The notes: a model not told the origin generated them from the letters alone. A stretch of 64,000 nucleotides of DNA from Phreatobacter sp. (GCF_027532945.1 NZ_JAPZTZ010000009.1:1-64000); one strand, 5' to 3'; numbered from the stretch's first letter, positions 1 to 11,313 are shown. Translations and numbers: made by a program.

Positions 1-141
<141 letters not shown>

Positions 142-209
142 CCTGTCATCCCGAGGACGCGCGGGAAACCGTGCGTCCTCTGTCGCTTTGCCTTTGAAGG
201 GGCGAACCC

Positions 210-515
<306 letters not shown>

Positions 516-524
516 GTCCTGCGA

Positions 525-542
525 CAGGCCGATGACGGCCTG
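525..542 (+). other. Stem-loop in the rpsJ-rplC spacer
   Basis: A perfect 7-bp stem, CAGGCCG / CGGCCTG, closes an ATGA loop just after the rpsJ stop. No T-run follows, so it does not look like an intrinsic terminator. It may be an mRNA processing or pausing element in this long spacer. The role is inferred only from position. Confidence 0.4.
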
Positions 543-648
543 GCGAAAAGTGTCCCGATGCCCCGCAAGGTGCATCTCAAGTTGAACCCGGGTCCTCTCC
601 GGTCCGCCAAGTCGGTCACGGACGACCCCAAAACGAGGAATGCGCGCG

Positions 649-1368
649 ATGCGTTCCGGTGTGATTGCCAAGAAGATGGGGATGACCCGCATCTTCAACG
701 ACGGTGGTGAGCACGTCCCTGTGACGGTGCTTCTGCTCGACGACTGCCAGGTCGTCGCCCACCGCACGGCCGAGAAGGATGGGTACACCGCCCTGCAGCT
801 CGGTGCCGGCCTCGCCAAGGTCAAGAACACGTCCAAGGCGCAGCGTGGCCACTTCGCCATCGCCAAGGTCGAGCCGAAGCACGAGATCGTCGAGTTCCGT
901 GTCGACGACCAGGGCGTGGTGCCGGTGGGTGCCCGCTTTGCCGCAGACCATTTCGTCGCCGGCCAGTTCGTCGACGTGACCGGCACCAGCCAGGGCAAGG
1001 GCTTCGCCGGCGCCATGAAGCGTCACAACTTCGGCGGTCTGCGTGCCACCCACGGCGTCTCGGTCTCGCACCGCTCGCATGGTTCGACGGGTAACCGCCA
1101 GGACCCCGGCAAGGTGTTCAAGAACAAGCGCATGGCCGGCCACATGGGTGTCGTGCGTGTCACCACGCAGAACCTCAAGGTCGTCCGCACCGACGTCGAG
1201 CGCGGCGTGATCATGGTCGAGGGCGCCGTTCCCGGCTCCAAGGGCGGCTGGATCCTCGTTCGCGACGCGGTGAAGAAGCCGCTGCCGAAGGATGCGCCGC
1301 TGCCGGGCAGCTTCAAGCTGCCGGGTGCCGAGGCTGCTCCGGCTGCCGCCGAGACTTCGGAGGGTTGA
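649..1368 (+). CDS. rplC: 50S ribosomal protein L3
   Basis: L3 is an early-assembly 23S rRNA binding protein near the peptidyl transferase centre. The product is about 239 residues, with [16 protein letters not shown] at the start, the [10 protein letters not shown] loop, and the [24 protein letters not shown] signature. An ATG nine bases upstream is in frame, but its GAGG is only one base away; GAGG sits 10 nt before the chosen ATG, and homologues begin MRSGV. The tail is Ala/Glu-rich and variable. Confidence 0.96.
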   Translation: MRSGVIAKKMGMTRIFNDGGEHVPVTVLLLDDCQVVAHRTAEKDGYTALQLGAGLAKVKNTSKAQRGHFAIAKVEPKHEIVEFRVDDQGVVPVGARFAADHFVAGQFVDVTGTSQGKGFAGAMKRHNFGGLRATHGVSVSHRSHGSTGNRQDPGKVFKNKRMAGHMGVVRVTTQNLKVVRTDVERGVIMVEGAVPGSKGGWILVRDAVKKPLPKDAPLPGSFKLPGAEAAPAAAETSEG

Positions 1369-1370
1369 AC

Positions 1371-1991
1371 ATGAAACTGACCATCAAGACCCTCGACGGC
1401 GTCGACGCCGGCTCCGTGGATCTCTCCGACGAGATCTTCGGCCTGGAGCCCCGCGCCGACATCCTGCACCGCGTGGTGCGCTGGCAGCTCGCCAAGCGCC
1501 GCGCCGGCACCCACGACGTCAAGAACCGCGCCGAGATCCATCGCACCGGCAAGAAGATGTACAAGCAGAAGGGTACGGGTTCCGCCCGTCACTCCTCCGC
1601 TCGTGCCAACCTCTTCCGCGGTGGTGGTCGCTCCTTCGGTCCGACCCCGCGCTCGCATGAGCACGATCTGCCGAAGAAGGTCCGCGCCCTCGGCCTGAAG
1701 CATGCCCTCTCCGCCAAGGTGAAGGCCGGCTCCATCGTGGTGCTCGAGAAGGCGTCCACCGAGGCCGCCAAGACCAAGTCGCTGAAGGCGCAGTTCGAGA
1801 AGCTCGGCTTCAAGAGCGTGCTGGTCATCGACGGCGCCGAGGTCGACAAGAACTTCGCCCTCGCGGCCCGCAACATCCCGCTCGTCGATGTCCTGCCGAT
1901 CCAGGGCATCAACGTCTACGACATCATGCGCCGGAACACCCTGGTCCTGACCAAGGCGGCCGTCGACGCACTGGAGGCGCGCTTCAAATGA
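1371..1991 (+). CDS. rplD: 50S ribosomal protein L4
   Basis: L4 binds 23S rRNA and lines the exit tunnel; in E. coli it also autoregulates the S10 operon. The 206-residue protein carries the extended-loop sequence [15 protein letters not shown] and [14 protein letters not shown]. The start is the ATG two bases after the rplC stop; a TTG overlapping that stop is also in frame but gives no better homology. The last codons overlap rplW by ATGA. Confidence 0.97.
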   Translation: MKLTIKTLDGVDAGSVDLSDEIFGLEPRADILHRVVRWQLAKRRAGTHDVKNRAEIHRTGKKMYKQKGTGSARHSSARANLFRGGGRSFGPTPRSHEHDLPKKVRALGLKHALSAKVKAGSIVVLEKASTEAAKTKSLKAQFEKLGFKSVLVIDGAEVDKNFALAARNIPLVDVLPIQGINVYDIMRRNTLVLTKAAVDALEARFK

Positions 1992-2287
1992 GCACGGTCG
2001 ATCCGCGTCACTACGACGTCATCAAGGCGCCGCTGATCACCGAGAAGGGCTCGGTGGTTGCGGAGCATAACCAGGTCGTCTTCAAGGTCTCGGCGGACGC
2101 CACCAAGCCGCAGATCAAGGCGGCGGTGGAGAAGCTCTTCGACGTCAAGGTCAAGAGCGTCAACACGCTCGTCCAGAAGGGCAAGACCAAGCGTTTCAAG
2201 GGCGTTCTCGGCCGTCGGTCGGACGTGAAGAAAGCGATCGTGACCCTCGCCGAGGGCCACTCCATCGACATCACGACCGGTCTGTGA
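1988..2287 (+). CDS. rplW: 50S ribosomal protein L23
   Basis: L23 sits at the tunnel exit and docks trigger factor and SRP. The 99-residue product contains the typical [14 protein letters not shown] start and the [15 protein letters not shown] basic loop. Its ATG overlaps the rplD stop by four bases, which points to coupled translation. Confidence 0.97.
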   Translation: MSTVDPRHYDVIKAPLITEKGSVVAEHNQVVFKVSADATKPQIKAAVEKLFDVKVKSVNTLVQKGKTKRFKGVLGRRSDVKKAIVTLAEGHSIDITTGL

Positions 2288-2302
2288 GGCGAGGGGTAAA
2301 CC

Positions 2303-3136
2303 ATGGCACTCAAGACCTTCAAGCCGATCACGCCGGGCCTTCGTCAGCTCGTCCTGGTCGACCGTTCGGACCTCTACAAGGGCAAGCCGGTCAAGACGCT
2401 CACCGAGGGCAAGTCGTCCACGGGCGGCCGTAACAACCTCGGCCGCATCACCTCGCGCTTCCGCGGCGGTGGTCACAAGCGTTCCTATCGCCTCGTCGAC
2501 TTCAAGCGTCGCAAGCTTGACGTCGCCGCGACGGTGGAGCGGATCGAGTACGATCCGAACCGCTCGGCCTTCATCGCGCTCATCAAGTATGTCGATGGCG
2601 AGCTCTCCTACATCCTGGCGCCGCAGCGCCTGGCGGTCGGCGACACCGTCATCGCCGCCGAGAGCGCCGACGTGAAGCCCGGCAACGCCATGCCGATCGC
2701 CAACATCCCGGTGGGCACTATCGTGCACAACGTGGAGCTGAAGATCGGCAAGGGTGGCGCGGTCGCCCGCTCCGCCGGCACCTACGCCCAGATCGTCGGT
2801 CGCGACGAGGGCTACGTGATCCTTCGCCTGAACTCGGGCGAGCAGCGTCTCGTCCACGGCCGGTGCTTCGCCTCGATCGGCGCGGTGTCGAACCCGGACC
2901 ACATGAACGTGTCGATCGGCAAGGCCGGTCGTAACCGTTGGCTCGGCTGGCGCTCGCATAACCGCGGCGTCGCGATGAACCCGATCGACCACCCGCACGG
3001 CGGCGGCGAAGGCCGTACTTCCGGCGGCCGTCACCCCGTCACGCCCTGGGGCTTCCCGACCAAGGGCAAGAAGACTCGTTCGAACAAGCGGACCGACAAG
3101 TTTATCGTGTCGAGCCGTCATTCGAAGAAGAAGTAA
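2303..3136 (+). CDS. rplB: 50S ribosomal protein L2
   Basis: L2 is needed for subunit association and peptidyl transferase assembly. The 277-residue product shows [19 protein letters not shown] near the start and, near the end, the [17 protein letters not shown] block, which holds the conserved functional histidine. Length and sequence are normal for the family. Confidence 0.98.
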   Translation: MALKTFKPITPGLRQLVLVDRSDLYKGKPVKTLTEGKSSTGGRNNLGRITSRFRGGGHKRSYRLVDFKRRKLDVAATVERIEYDPNRSAFIALIKYVDGELSYILAPQRLAVGDTVIAAESADVKPGNAMPIANIPVGTIVHNVELKIGKGGAVARSAGTYAQIVGRDEGYVILRLNSGEQRLVHGRCFASIGAVSNPDHMNVSIGKAGRNRWLGWRSHNRGVAMNPIDHPHGGGEGRTSGGRHPVTPWGFPTKGKKTRSNKRTDKFIVSSRHSKKK

Positions 3137-3148
3137 CAGAGGCCCGTC

Positions 3149-3427
3149 ATGGCACGTTCCGTCTGGAAAGGTCCGTTCGTCGACGGATACCTCCTGAAGA
3201 AGGCCGAGGCAGCCCGCTCGTCGGGCCGTCACGATGTCGTCAAGATCTGGAGCCGTCGCTCCACGATCCTCCCGCATTTCGTCGGACTGACCTTCGGCGT
3301 CTACAACGGTCAGAAGCATGTCCCGGTGCAGGTCACCGAGGAGATGGTCGGCCACAAGTTCGGCGAGTTCTCGCCGACCCGCACCTTCTACGGCCATGCG
3401 GCCGACAAAAAAGCGAAGCGGAAGTGA
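3149..3427 (+). CDS. rpsS: 30S ribosomal protein S19
   Basis: S19 is a small-subunit head protein that contacts the A-site finger. The 92-residue product starts [17 protein letters not shown] and carries the signature [13 protein letters not shown] and [12 protein letters not shown]. It lies 12 nt after rplB and 3 nt before rplV. Confidence 0.98.
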   Translation: MARSVWKGPFVDGYLLKKAEAARSSGRHDVVKIWSRRSTILPHFVGLTFGVYNGQKHVPVQVTEEMVGHKFGEFSPTRTFYGHAADKKAKRK

Positions 3428-3430
3428 GCC

Positions 3431-3814
3431 ATGGGTAAGCCCGCAACACCCCGCGCCCTCGGCGACAACGAGGCCAAGGCGGTCGCGCGCATGCTGCGCG
3501 TTTCGCCCCGCAAGCTGAACCTGGTTGCCGCGCTCATCCGCGGCAAGCCGGTCGACACGGCGCTCGCCGATCTGGAGTTCTCGCGCAAGCGGATCGCCGG
3601 CGACGTCAAGAAGTGCCTCGAGAGCGCCATCGCCAACGCCGAGAACAACCATGATCTCGACGTCGACGACCTGGTGGTCGCCGAGGCCCATGTCGGCAAG
3701 GCCTTCGTGATGAAGCGTTTCCATGCCCGTGCCCGCGGCCGCGGCGCCCGGATCGAGAAGCCTTTCTCGCACCTGACGATCGTCGTTCGTCAGGTCGAGG
3801 CGGCCAAGGCCTGA
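3431..3814 (+). CDS. rplV: 50S ribosomal protein L22
   Basis: L22 lines the nascent-chain tunnel; its beta-hairpin is a macrolide-resistance hot spot. The 127-residue product has [21 protein letters not shown] and the C-terminal [18 protein letters not shown] hairpin and tail. The spacing of 3 nt from rpsS suggests coupling. Confidence 0.97.
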   Translation: MGKPATPRALGDNEAKAVARMLRVSPRKLNLVAALIRGKPVDTALADLEFSRKRIAGDVKKCLESAIANAENNHDLDVDDLVVAEAHVGKAFVMKRFHARARGRGARIEKPFSHLTIVVRQVEAAKA

Positions 3815-3824
3815 GGAGAGAGCG

Positions 3825-4538
3825 ATGGGTCAGAAGATCAATCCGATCGGTTTTCGCCTCGGCATCAACCGCACCTGGGATAGCCGCTGGTTCGCCAACA
3901 AGGGCGAGTACAGCAAACTGCTGCACGAGGATCTCAAGATCCGCCGTGAGCTGATGAAGCTGCTGAAGCAGGCGGCGGTCTCCAAGATCGTCATCGAGCG
4001 TCCGCACCGGAAGTGCCGCGTCACGATCCACTCGGCTCGCCCGGGCATCGTCATCGGCAAGAAGGGCGCTGACATCGACAAGCTGAAGAAGGCCGTCTCG
4101 CGGATGACCGACGCCGAAGTCGTCATCAACATCGTCGAGATCCGCAAGCCCGAGACCGACGCGACCCTGGTGGCCGAGTCGATCGCTCAGCAGCTCGAGC
4201 GTCGTGTCGCCTTCCGTCGCGCCATGAAGCGGGCCGTCCAGTCCGCCATGCGCCTCGGCGCCGAGGGCATCCGCATCAACTGCTCGGGCCGCCTCGGTGG
4301 CGCCGAGATCGCCCGCCTCGAGTGGTATCGCGAAGGTCGCGTTCCGCTGCACACCCTTCGCGCCGACGTCGATTACGGCACCGGCACCGCCTACACGACC
4401 TACGGGACGTGCGGCGTGAAGGTGTGGATCTTCAAGGGCGAGATCATGGAGCACGATCCCATGGCCCAGGACAAGAAGATGTCCGAGGGCGAGGGTTCGA
4501 CCCGCCGTTCGCGCGGCCAAGACCGCGACGCGGCGTGA
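3825..4538 (+). CDS. rpsC: 30S ribosomal protein S3
   Basis: S3 forms part of the mRNA entry tunnel. The 237-residue protein begins [21 protein letters not shown], has the KH-domain GIVIGKKG motif, and the S3 C-domain signature around [19 protein letters not shown] short charged tail (residues about 213-237) is variable, as is normal for alphaproteobacteria. Confidence 0.97.
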   Translation: MGQKINPIGFRLGINRTWDSRWFANKGEYSKLLHEDLKIRRELMKLLKQAAVSKIVIERPHRKCRVTIHSARPGIVIGKKGADIDKLKKAVSRMTDAEVVINIVEIRKPETDATLVAESIAQQLERRVAFRRAMKRAVQSAMRLGAEGIRINCSGRLGGAEIARLEWYREGRVPLHTLRADVDYGTGTAYTTYGTCGVKVWIFKGEIMEHDPMAQDKKMSEGEGSTRRSRGQDRDAA

Positions 4539-4556
4539 GGATGAAGGTCTAGAACC

Positions 4557-4970
4557 ATGCTTCAGCCCAAGAAGACCAAGTTCCGCAAGCAGTTCAAGGG
4601 GCGCATTTCCGGCGCTGCCAAGGGCGGCACGGACCTGAACTTCGGCCAGTTCGGCCTGAAGGCCCTCGAGCCGGAGCGCATCACCGCGCGCCAGATCGAG
4701 GCCGCCCGCCGTGCCATGACGCGCGAAATGAAGCGCGCCGGCCGCGTCTGGATCCGCATCTTCCCGGACGTCCCGGTGTCGAAGAAGCCCGCCGAGGTCC
4801 GCATGGGCTCGGGTAAGGGCGGCAACGAGTACTGGGCCGCCAAGGTGGCTCCGGGCCGCATCATGTTCGAGCTCGACGGCGTTCCGCTGGACGTCGCCAA
4901 GAAGGCGCTCGAGCTGGCGGCTGCCAAGCTGCCGATCAAGACGCGCTTCGTCCAGCGCATCGCCGAGTGA
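4557..4970 (+). CDS. rplP: 50S ribosomal protein L16
   Basis: L16 organises the A-site region of the large subunit. The 137-residue product opens [16 protein letters not shown] and contains the MGSGKG and [12 protein letters not shown] segments typical of L16. Family length; normal S10-operon position between rpsC and rpmC. Confidence 0.98.
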   Translation: MLQPKKTKFRKQFKGRISGAAKGGTDLNFGQFGLKALEPERITARQIEAARRAMTREMKRAGRVWIRIFPDVPVSKKPAEVRMGSGKGGNEYWAAKVAPGRIMFELDGVPLDVAKKALELAAAKLPIKTRFVQRIAE

Positions 4971-4981
4971 GGAGAGGGGTC

Positions 4982-5179
4982 ATGAAGGCCGAAGAGATCC
5001 GGACCAAGACCCTCGACGAGCTCGAGGGCCAGCTCGGTGAGCTGAAGAAGGAGCAGTTCAACCTGCGCTTCCAGAAGGCCACCGGCCAGCTGGAGAACGT
5101 CGCCCGCGTCCGCCAGGTGCGCCGCGACATCGCCCGCGTGAAGACCGTCGCCGCGCAGAAGCGCGGCGAGAAGAAGTAA
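4982..5179 (+). CDS. rpmC: 50S ribosomal protein L29
   Basis: L29 is a small helical protein by the tunnel exit, next to L23. The 65-residue product has the [19 protein letters not shown] signature and a basic tail. The ATG after AGGAGAGG is chosen; an in-frame GTG overlapping the rplP stop adds five residues without homology support. Confidence 0.96.
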   Translation: MKAEEIRTKTLDELEGQLGELKKEQFNLRFQKATGQLENVARVRQVRRDIARVKTVAAQKRGEKK

Positions 5180-5190
5180 GGAGAGGGCAT

Positions 5191-5424
5191 ATGCCGAAGC
5201 GTGTGCTCGAGGGCATCGTCGTCAGCGACAAGCAGGACAAGACGGTCGTGGTGAAGGTGGAGCGTCGCTTCACCCATCCGCTGCTCAAGAAGACGGTGCG
5301 CCGCACCAAGAACTATCACGCCCATGATGAAGGCAACGCCTTCAAGGTGGGTGACGTGGTGAGCATCGAGGAGGGCAAGCCCTTGTCGAAGCTGAAGCGT
5401 TGGGTCGTGCTGCCGAAGGCGTGA
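5191..5424 (+). CDS. rpsQ: 30S ribosomal protein S17
   Basis: S17 is a primary 16S rRNA binder with an OB fold. The 77-residue protein contains [17 protein letters not shown] and the S17 signature around [17 protein letters not shown]. It follows rpmC by 11 nt, with AGGAGAGG as ribosome binding site. A 75-nt spacer follows, conventionally the S10/spc boundary. Confidence 0.97.
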   Translation: MPKRVLEGIVVSDKQDKTVVVKVERRFTHPLLKKTVRRTKNYHAHDEGNAFKVGDVVSIEEGKPLSKLKRWVVLPKA

Positions 5425-5499
5425 GCCCTCGGTGATCGTTAGAACAGCGCGCCGCCGTCGGGGAGACCCGAGACGGGCGCGAAAGGAAGAGGTTGCGTC

Positions 5500-5868
5500 A
5501 TGATCCAGATGCAAACCAATCTCGACGTGGCGGACAATTCGGGCGCACGCCGCGTCATGTGCATCAAGGTGCTCGGCGGCGCGAAGCGTCGTTACGCCCA
5601 TGTGGGCGACATCATCGTCGTGTCGGTCAAGGAAGCGATTCCGCGTGGCCGCGTGAAGAAGGGCGACGTCATGAAGGCGGTTGTCGTTCGCACGGCGAAG
5701 GACATCCGTCGCCTGGACGGTTCGGTGATCCGCTTCGACCGCAATGCGGCCGTGCTGATCAACAACCAGAAGGAGCCGATCGGCACCCGTATCTTCGGAC
5801 CGGTTCCGCGCGAGCTGCGCGCCAAGAACCACATGAAGATCATCTCGCTGGCTCCGGAGGTGCTGTGA
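5500..5868 (+). CDS. rplN: 50S ribosomal protein L14
   Basis: L14 contributes to the inter-subunit bridge with 16S rRNA. The 122-residue product begins [27 protein letters not shown] and includes the signature [22 protein letters not shown]. Its stop shares one base with the rplX start, implying coupled translation. Confidence 0.98.
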   Translation: MIQMQTNLDVADNSGARRVMCIKVLGGAKRRYAHVGDIIVVSVKEAIPRGRVKKGDVMKAVVVRTAKDIRRLDGSVIRFDRNAAVLINNQKEPIGTRIFGPVPRELRAKNHMKIISLAPEVL

Positions 5869-6185
5869 TGGCCGCCAAGATCAAGAAGGGTGACAAGGTT
5901 GTCGTCCTTGCCGGCCGCGACAAGGGTCGCACCGGCGAGGTCATCCAGGTCATGCCGACCGAGGGCCGTGCCCTCGTCCGCGGCGTCAACATTGTGAAGC
6001 GCCACCAGCGCCAGAGCCAGACGTCGGAAGGCGGGATCATCTCGAAAGAGGGCCCGATCCACCTGTCCAACCTGGCCTATGCCGATCCGAAGACCGGCAA
6101 GCCGACCCGCGTCGGCTTCAAGATCCTCGCCGACGGCACCAAGGTGCGCGTGGCCAAGAAGTCCGGGGAGACCATCGATGGCTGA
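5868..6185 (+). CDS. rplX: 50S ribosomal protein L24
   Basis: L24 initiates large-subunit assembly through its KOW domain. The 105-residue protein has [22 protein letters not shown] (KOW motif) near the start and the typical [14 protein letters not shown] segment. The start overlaps the rplN stop by one base, and the end overlaps rplE by eight bases. Confidence 0.97.
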   Translation: MAAKIKKGDKVVVLAGRDKGRTGEVIQVMPTEGRALVRGVNIVKRHQRQSQTSEGGIISKEGPIHLSNLAYADPKTGKPTRVGFKILADGTKVRVAKKSGETIDG

Positions 6186-6735
6186 GGCGGCCCACACCCC
6201 GCGCCTCAAGGCGCATTACGACAGCGTGATCCGGCAGCAGCTGGTGACCCAGTTCGGCTACAAGAACCCGCTCGAGATCCCGCAGATCGAGAAGGTCGTG
6301 GTCAACATGGGCGTCGGCGAGTCCACCGCCGATTCCAAGAAGGCCTCCGTCGCAGCGGCCGACCTCGCCCTGATCACCGGCCAGAAGCCGGTCATCACCC
6401 GGGCCCGGCAGGCCATCTCGAACTTCAAGGTTCGCGAGAACATGCCGCTCGGCTGCAAGGTCACGCTGCGCAAGCAGCGCATGTACGAGTTCCTGGACCG
6501 CCTGGTCACGATCGCGCTGCCGCGCGTCCGCGACTTCCGCGGCCTGAACCCGAAGAGCTTCGATGGCCGTGGCAACTTCGCCATGGGTCTGAAGGAGCAT
6601 GTCGTGTTCCCCGAGATCTCCTATGACAAGGTGGATCAGATGTGGGGCATGGACATCATCGTGTGCACCACCGCGAAGACCGACGAGGAAGCTCGCGCTC
6701 TCCTCAAGGCCTTCAACTTCCCGTTCCGGCAGTGA
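6178..6735 (+). CDS. rplE: 50S ribosomal protein L5
   Basis: L5 anchors 5S rRNA in the central protuberance. The 185-residue product starts at the ATG inside the last codons of rplX and contains [16 protein letters not shown], the L5 signature around [19 protein letters not shown], and [20 protein letters not shown]. Family length is about 180-187 residues. Confidence 0.98.
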   Translation: MAEAAHTPRLKAHYDSVIRQQLVTQFGYKNPLEIPQIEKVVVNMGVGESTADSKKASVAAADLALITGQKPVITRARQAISNFKVRENMPLGCKVTLRKQRMYEFLDRLVTIALPRVRDFRGLNPKSFDGRGNFAMGLKEHVVFPEISYDKVDQMWGMDIIVCTTAKTDEEARALLKAFNFPFRQ

Positions 6736-6790
6736 GCCGGGTTTCTCAAAGCTAGAAGCCCGTCTCAGACGCGGAAACCAGGAGAATCCG

Positions 6791-7096
6791 ATGGCGAAGA
6801 AGAGCTCCATCGAAAAGAACAACCACCGCCGTGCCCTGGTCGCACGGGACGCCAAGAAGCGCGCCGCGCTGAAGGCGACCGTGATGGACCAGTCGCTCTC
6901 CATCGAGGAGCGTTTCGCGGCCACCGTGAAGCTTGCGAGCCTGCCGCGTAACGGCGCCAAGGTCCGCATCAAGAACCGTTGCGAAGTGACCGGTCGCCCG
7001 CGGGCGTTCTACCGCAAGCTCGGCATGAGCCGCGTGGCACTGCGTGACCTCGGCAACAAGGGGCTCGTTCCGGGCCTCGTGAAGTCGAGCTGGTGA
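6791..7096 (+). CDS. rpsN: 30S ribosomal protein S14 (zinc-independent form)
   Basis: S14 is a head protein of the small subunit. The 101-residue product is the long form without the two CXXC zinc motifs. The C-terminal [19 protein letters not shown] signature is intact. The start is the ATG after AGGAGAA; the longer open frame upstream of it is a shadow of rplE. Confidence 0.97.
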   Translation: MAKKSSIEKNNHRRALVARDAKKRAALKATVMDQSLSIEERFAATVKLASLPRNGAKVRIKNRCEVTGRPRAFYRKLGMSRVALRDLGNKGLVPGLVKSSW

Positions 7097-7109
7097 GAGG
7101 AGACAGATC

Positions 7110-7508
7110 ATGGCTCTCAACGATCCGCTCGGCGATATGCTGACCCGCATCCGCAACGCGCAGATGCGCCGCAAGACCCGCGTCCTGACGCCGGGTTCGA
7201 AGCTGCGCGCCCGCGTCCTCGACGTGCTCAAGTCGGAAGGCTACATCCGCGATTACATGACCGTCACGCACCCGAACGGCCGTTCGGAGTTCGAGATCGA
7301 GCTCAAGTATTTCGACGGTGAGCCGGTCATCCGTGAGATTGCCCGTGTGTCGAAGCCCGGCCGCCGCGTTTACGCCGGCGTCGGCAACACGCCGCGCGTC
7401 TCCAACGGCCTCGGCATCACCATCATCTCGACCCCCAAGGGCGTGATGGCGGACCACGAGGCTCGTGAACAGAACGTGGGCGGGGAGGTGCTCTGCACGG
7501 TCTTCTGA
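7110..7508 (+). CDS. rpsH: 30S ribosomal protein S8
   Basis: S8 binds the central domain of 16S rRNA and in E. coli represses the spc operon through rplE mRNA. The 132-residue product begins [15 protein letters not shown] and carries the S8 signature [14 protein letters not shown]. It follows rpsN by 13 nt with a GAGGAGA site. Confidence 0.98.
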   Translation: MALNDPLGDMLTRIRNAQMRRKTRVLTPGSKLRARVLDVLKSEGYIRDYMTVTHPNGRSEFEIELKYFDGEPVIREIARVSKPGRRVYAGVGNTPRVSNGLGITIISTPKGVMADHEAREQNVGGEVLCTVF

Positions 7509-7545
7509 CCTGGCAGAGCTCCCATTCGACAAAGGACGACATCCA

Positions 7546-8079
7546 ATGTCTCGTATCGGTAAGAAGCCGGTCGACCTGCCGCAGGGCGTCACTGCCCAGC
7601 TGTCCGGCCAGACCGTCAAGGTGAAGGGTCCCAAGGGTGAGCTGTCGTTCACCTGCCCGGACGACGTCATCGTGAAGATCGACGGCAACGTCATCAAGAT
7701 CGACCCGCGCGACCAGGGCAAGCGCGCCCGCTCCATGTGGGGCATGGCTCGCACCCGCGTCGCCAACCTCGCCGTCGGCGTGACCAAGGGCTTCGAGAAG
7801 AAGCTCGAGATCACCGGCGTCGGCTATCGTGCCGCGGCTCAGGGCAAGGTTCTGAACCTCGCCCTCGGCTTCAGCCACGATGTCAACTATTCCGTCCCCG
7901 AGGGCATCACCATTGCGACCCCGAAGCCGACCGAGATCCTCATCTCCGGCATCGACAAGCAGCAGGTGGGTCAGGTCGCCGCCGAGATCCGCGAATATCG
8001 TGGTCCGGAGCCCTACAAGGGCAAGGGCGTCCGCTACGCGGGCGAGTTCATCTTCCGCAAGGAAGGCAAGAAGAAGTAA
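7546..8079 (+). CDS. rplF: 50S ribosomal protein L6
   Basis: L6 lies near the factor-binding site. The 177-residue product starts [14 protein letters not shown] and ends with the L6 signature [20 protein letters not shown]. The start is at the internal ATG; the longer open frame upstream overlaps rpsH and has no homology support. Confidence 0.97.
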   Translation: MSRIGKKPVDLPQGVTAQLSGQTVKVKGPKGELSFTCPDDVIVKIDGNVIKIDPRDQGKRARSMWGMARTRVANLAVGVTKGFEKKLEITGVGYRAAAQGKVLNLALGFSHDVNYSVPEGITIATPKPTEILISGIDKQQVGQVAAEIREYRGPEPYKGKGVRYAGEFIFRKEGKKK

Positions 8080-8083
8080 GGCG

Positions 8084-8105
8084 GAGGCCCCGGCTACGGG
8101 GCCTC
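8084..8105 (+). other. Stem-loop between rplF and rplR
   Basis: A perfect 9-bp GC stem, GAGGCCCCG / CGGGGCCTC, closes a GCTA loop in the 81-nt spacer. No T-run follows. It may be a processing or stability element in the spc mRNA; this is inference from structure and place. Confidence 0.45.
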
Positions 8106-8160
8106 ACCGTCTACCGGGGCGCGGGTCCGTCCGGCACCGCGCCGATCAAAGGAGCTGGCT

Positions 8161-8523
8161 ATGGCCAAATTCAAGGATGCAACGGAGCGTCGCAAGGCGC
8201 GTGTCCGCCGTGCCCTGCGCACTGCGGCAAATGGGCGTCCGCGGCTGAGCGTCTTCCGTTCGTCGAAGCATATCTATGCGCAGATCATCGACGACGCGAA
8301 TGGCGTGACGGTTGCGAGTGCCTCGTCACTGGAGAAGGACCTGAAGTCTTCGCTGAAGACCGGTGCCGATCAGGCCGCGGCGTCTGCCGTCGGCAAGCTC
8401 GTCGCCGAGCGCGCAGTGCAGGCTGGGGTGTCCGCCGTGGTGTTCGACCGCGGTGCCTATCTCTATCACGGGCGCGTCAAGGCGCTCGCCGACGGCGCCC
8501 GCGAGGGCGGCCTGAGCTTCTAA
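8161..8523 (+). CDS. rplR: 50S ribosomal protein L18
   Basis: L18 binds 5S rRNA with L5. The 120-residue product shows [21 protein letters not shown] and the C-terminal [20 protein letters not shown] typical of L18. The ribosome binding site AGGAG lies 6-7 nt before the ATG. Confidence 0.98.
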   Translation: MAKFKDATERRKARVRRALRTAANGRPRLSVFRSSKHIYAQIIDDANGVTVASASSLEKDLKSSLKTGADQAAASAVGKLVAERAVQAGVSAVVFDRGAYLYHGRVKALADGAREGGLSF

Positions 8524-8531
8524 CGGATACG

Positions 8532-8546
8532 GGCGGCTCCGCCGCC
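8532..8546 (+). other. Stem-loop before rpsE
   Basis: GGCGGC / GCCGCC with a TCC loop sits in the 36-nt spacer just upstream of the rpsE ribosome binding site (AAAGGA). It could tune rpsE translation or mRNA decay; only the structure is seen. Confidence 0.3.
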
Positions 8547-8559
8547 GAAAGGACAGAAC

Positions 8560-9114
8560 ATGGCTCGGGAACGTGAACGCGAGCGCAACCGCGAAGAGCG
8601 CGACAGCGAATTCACCGACAAGCTCGTGCACATCAACCGTGTCTCCAAGACGGTGAAGGGCGGCAAGCGGTTCGGTTTCGCCGCGCTCGTCGTGGTCGGC
8701 GACCAGAAGGGCCGCGTCGGCTTCGGCCACGGCAAGGCCCGTGAGGTGCCGGAGGCGATCCGCAAGGCCACCGAGGCTGCCAAGCGCGGTTTCATCCGCG
8801 TGGCGCTGCGCGAGGGCCGCACCCTCCATCATGACGTGCACGGCCGCCACGGCGCCGGCAAGGTCATCCTGCGCGCCGCTCCGGCCGGCACCGGCATCAT
8901 CGCCGGCGGTCCGATGCGCGCCGTCTTCGAAACGCTCGGCATGGCCGACGTGGTCGCCAAGTCGATGGGGTCGTCGAACCCCTACAACATGGTGCGCGCC
9001 ACGTTCGACGCGCTGAAGAACCAGGACAGCCCGCGCTCCGTCGCGGCTCGCCGTGGCCTCAAGGTGTCGGTCCTCCAGGCCCGCCGCCAGGAGGAAGGCG
9101 AGGGCGACGCGTAA
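8560..9114 (+). CDS. rpsE: 30S ribosomal protein S5
   Basis: S5 acts in decoding accuracy and mRNA unwinding at the entry site. The 184-residue product has a charged [15 protein letters not shown] leader, then [19 protein letters not shown], the S5 signature [15 protein letters not shown], and the [20 protein letters not shown] segment. The tail is charged and variable. Confidence 0.98.
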   Translation: MARERERERNREERDSEFTDKLVHINRVSKTVKGGKRFGFAALVVVGDQKGRVGFGHGKAREVPEAIRKATEAAKRGFIRVALREGRTLHHDVHGRHGAGKVILRAAPAGTGIIAGGPMRAVFETLGMADVVAKSMGSSNPYNMVRATFDALKNQDSPRSVAARRGLKVSVLQARRQEEGEGDA

Positions 9115-9125
9115 GGATCGGATCC

Positions 9126-9308
9126 ATGGCCAACAAGACTGTCACCATCGAGCAGGTCGGCTCGCCGATCCGCCGGGAGAAGTCGCAGGAAGCGACCCTC
9201 ATCGGCCTCAAGCTCAACAAGCTGCACCGCCGCGCCACGCTGGAGGACACCCCGAGTGTCCGCGGCATGATCGCCAAGGTCGCTCACCTCGTGAAAGTGG
9301 TGGATTGA
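9126..9308 (+). CDS. rpmD: 50S ribosomal protein L30
   Basis: L30 is a small two-helix, three-strand protein of the large subunit. The 60-residue product contains [25 protein letters not shown] and [16 protein letters not shown]. It sits 11 nt after rpsE and 4 nt before rplO. Confidence 0.97.
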   Translation: MANKTVTIEQVGSPIRREKSQEATLIGLKLNKLHRRATLEDTPSVRGMIAKVAHLVKVVD

Positions 9309-9312
9309 TCCC

Positions 9313-9789
9313 ATGAAACTCACGGACATGAAGGACAATGCCGGCGCGACGCATCGCAAGATGCGCGTCGGCCGTGGCATCGGTTCGGGCAAGGGCAAGA
9401 CCGCCGGTCGCGGCGTGAAGGGCCAGAAGTCCCGTTCGGGCGTCGCCATCAAGGGCTTCGAGGGTGGCCAGATGCCGCTGCATCGGCGCCTGCCGAAGCG
9501 TGGCTTCAACAACATCTTCCGCCTCTCCTATGTCGAGGTCACGCTCGCCCGCATCCAGCGCGCGATCGACTCCGGCAAGCTGCAGGCCGGCAAGGTCGAC
9601 GAGGCTGCCCTGGTGTCGAGCGGCGTCGTCCGCCGCGCCCGTGACGGCATCCGTCTCGTCGCCACCGGCGAGCTGAAGGCGAAGCTCGAGCTGACCGTCT
9701 CCGGCGCCTCCGCCGGCGCCGTTGCGGCCGTCGAGAAGGCCGGCGGCTCGGTCACCGTGCTGAAGGCGAAGGACGAGGCGGCGGCCTGA
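9313..9789 (+). CDS. rplO: 50S ribosomal protein L15
   Basis: L15 is a late-assembly 23S rRNA binder. The 158-residue product shows [23 protein letters not shown] and [20 protein letters not shown] near the start and the L15 signature toward the C-terminus. A terminator-like hairpin lies between it and secY. Confidence 0.97.
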   Translation: MKLTDMKDNAGATHRKMRVGRGIGSGKGKTAGRGVKGQKSRSGVAIKGFEGGQMPLHRRLPKRGFNNIFRLSYVEVTLARIQRAIDSGKLQAGKVDEAALVSSGVVRRARDGIRLVATGELKAKLELTVSGASAGAVAAVEKAGGSVTVLKAKDEAAA

Positions 9790-9833
9790 CGGCCGGCGCA
9801 TCGCTCTCCCGACACGACGATCACAGCTTCAAG

Positions 9834-9863
9834 GGGGCCGGTTCGACGAGGACCGGCCCCTTT
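9834..9863 (+). terminator. Terminator/attenuator between rplO and secY
   Basis: An 11-bp stem (GGGGCCGGTTC with GGACCGGCCCC, one G-T pair) closes a GACGA loop and is followed by TTT. It lies in the 195-nt rplO-secY spacer. It would end or attenuate transcription from the ribosomal genes before secY-adk. The T-run is short, so read-through is likely. Confidence 0.6.
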
Positions 9864-9984
9864 GCATCGATAGACAGCCCTCCCGCCTGCGACGTCGGGG
9901 GGCTGGCGAAGGCGGCCCCAGGCCGTTAAGTGAAGGCGACTTTTCCGGATGGACCCGTTCCGTCCCTGAGGCATCGGAGCCACC

Positions 9985-11313
9985 ATGGCATCGGCAGCGG
10001 AACAACTGGCAGCCAACCTGAATTTCGGGGCTTTCGGCAAGGCCGAGGACCTCAAGAAGCGGCTGTGGTTCACCCTCGGCGCGCTGCTGGTCTATCGCCT
10101 CGGCACCTATATCCCGCTGCCGGGAATCGATCCCGAGGCCCTGCGCCAGGTCTTCAACGCCAACCAGGGCGTTCTGGCCATGTTCAACGTCTTCGCCGGC
10201 GGCGCGGTCTCGCGCATGGCGATCTTCGCGCTGAACATCATGCCCTACATCTCCGCCTCCATCATCATCCAGCTGCTGACCGCCGTCGTGCCGGAGCTGG
10301 AGAAGCTGAAGAAGGAAGGCGAGCAGGGCCGCAAGCAGATCAACCAGTACACCCGGTACCTCACCGTGGTGCTGGCGCTGTTCCAGTCCTGGGGCATCGC
10401 GGTTGGCCTCCAGTCCTCGGGCTCGGTCGTCGCCAACCCCGGCCTGTTCTTCATCATGTCGACGGTCATCACGCTGACCGGCGGCACCATGTTCATGATG
10501 TGGCTCGGTGAGCAGATCACCCAGCGCGGCATCGGCAACGGCATCTCGCTGATCATCTTCGCCGGCATCGTCGCCGAGCTGCCGAGCGTGCTGGCGCAGG
10601 CCTTCGAGCTCGGCCGCCAGGGCGTCATCTCGACGCCGCTGCTGCTCGGCCTGCTCGTGCTCATCGGCGTGACGATCGTCATCATCGTCTTCTGCGAGCG
10701 TGCCCAGCGCCGGCTGCTGATCCAGTATCCAAAGCGCCAGCAGGGCAACAAGGTGTTCGAGGGCAACTCCTCGCACCTGCCGCTGAAGATCAACACGGCC
10801 GGCGTCATCCCGCCGATCTTCGCCTCGTCGCTGTTGCTGCTGCCGACCACGGCCCTGTCGTTCCAGACCAATCCGTCGGAATGGCTGCGCCTGACCGCCC
10901 AGCTCCTCGGGCATGGGCAGCCGCTGTTCATGGCGCTCTATGCGCTGCTGATCATCTTCTTCTGCTTCTTCTACACGGCGATCGTGTTCAATCCGACCGA
11001 AACCGCCGACAATCTGCGCAAATATGGCGGCTTCATCCCCGGTATCCGCCCGGGCGAGAAGACGGCGCAGTACATCGACTACGTCCTCACCCGCATCACC
11101 GTCCTCGGCGCGGCCTACATCACCATCGTCTGCCTATTGCCCGAAATGCTGATTTCGCAGCTCGGCCAAAGCTTCTATCTGCTGGGAGGCACCTCGCTGC
11201 TGATCGTCGTCACCGTGACGCTCGACACGGTGGCGCAGGTTCAGGGGTACCTGTTGGCCCATCAGTATGAAGGGCTGATCAAGAAGTCGCAGCTCAGGGG
11301 GAAACGTCGATGA
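9985..11313 (+). CDS. secY: Protein translocase subunit SecY
   Basis: SecY forms the channel of the SecYEG inner-membrane translocon. The 442-residue protein has ten predicted membrane spans. Typical stretches include [27 protein letters not shown], the loop [31 protein letters not shown], and the cytosolic [16 protein letters not shown] segment. The ATG follows ATCGGAG. It overlaps adk by ATGA. Confidence 0.98.
   Translation: MASAAEQLAANLNFGAFGKAEDLKKRLWFTLGALLVYRLGTYIPLPGIDPEALRQVFNANQGVLAMFNVFAGGAVSRMAIFALNIMPYISASIIIQLLTAVVPELEKLKKEGEQGRKQINQYTRYLTVVLALFQSWGIAVGLQSSGSVVANPGLFFIMSTVITLTGGTMFMMWLGEQITQRGIGNGISLIIFAGIVAELPSVLAQAFELGRQGVISTPLLLGLLVLIGVTIVIIVFCERAQRRLLIQYPKRQQGNKVFEGNSSHLPLKINTAGVIPPIFASSLLLLPTTALSFQTNPSEWLRLTAQLLGHGQPLFMALYALLIIFFCFFYTAIVFNPTETADNLRKYGGFIPGIRPGEKTAQYIDYVLTRITVLGAAYITIVCLLPEMLISQLGQSFYLLGGTSLLIVVTVTLDTVAQVQGYLLAHQYEGLIKKSQLRGKRR

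Noticed and set aside
640-651. Upstream ATG for rplC
   Set aside because: Its ribosome binding site is one base away and homologues begin at the next ATG.
1916-3772. Long minus-strand open frame across rplW-rplV
   Set aside because: It opposes five recognised ribosomal protein genes and has no protein likeness.
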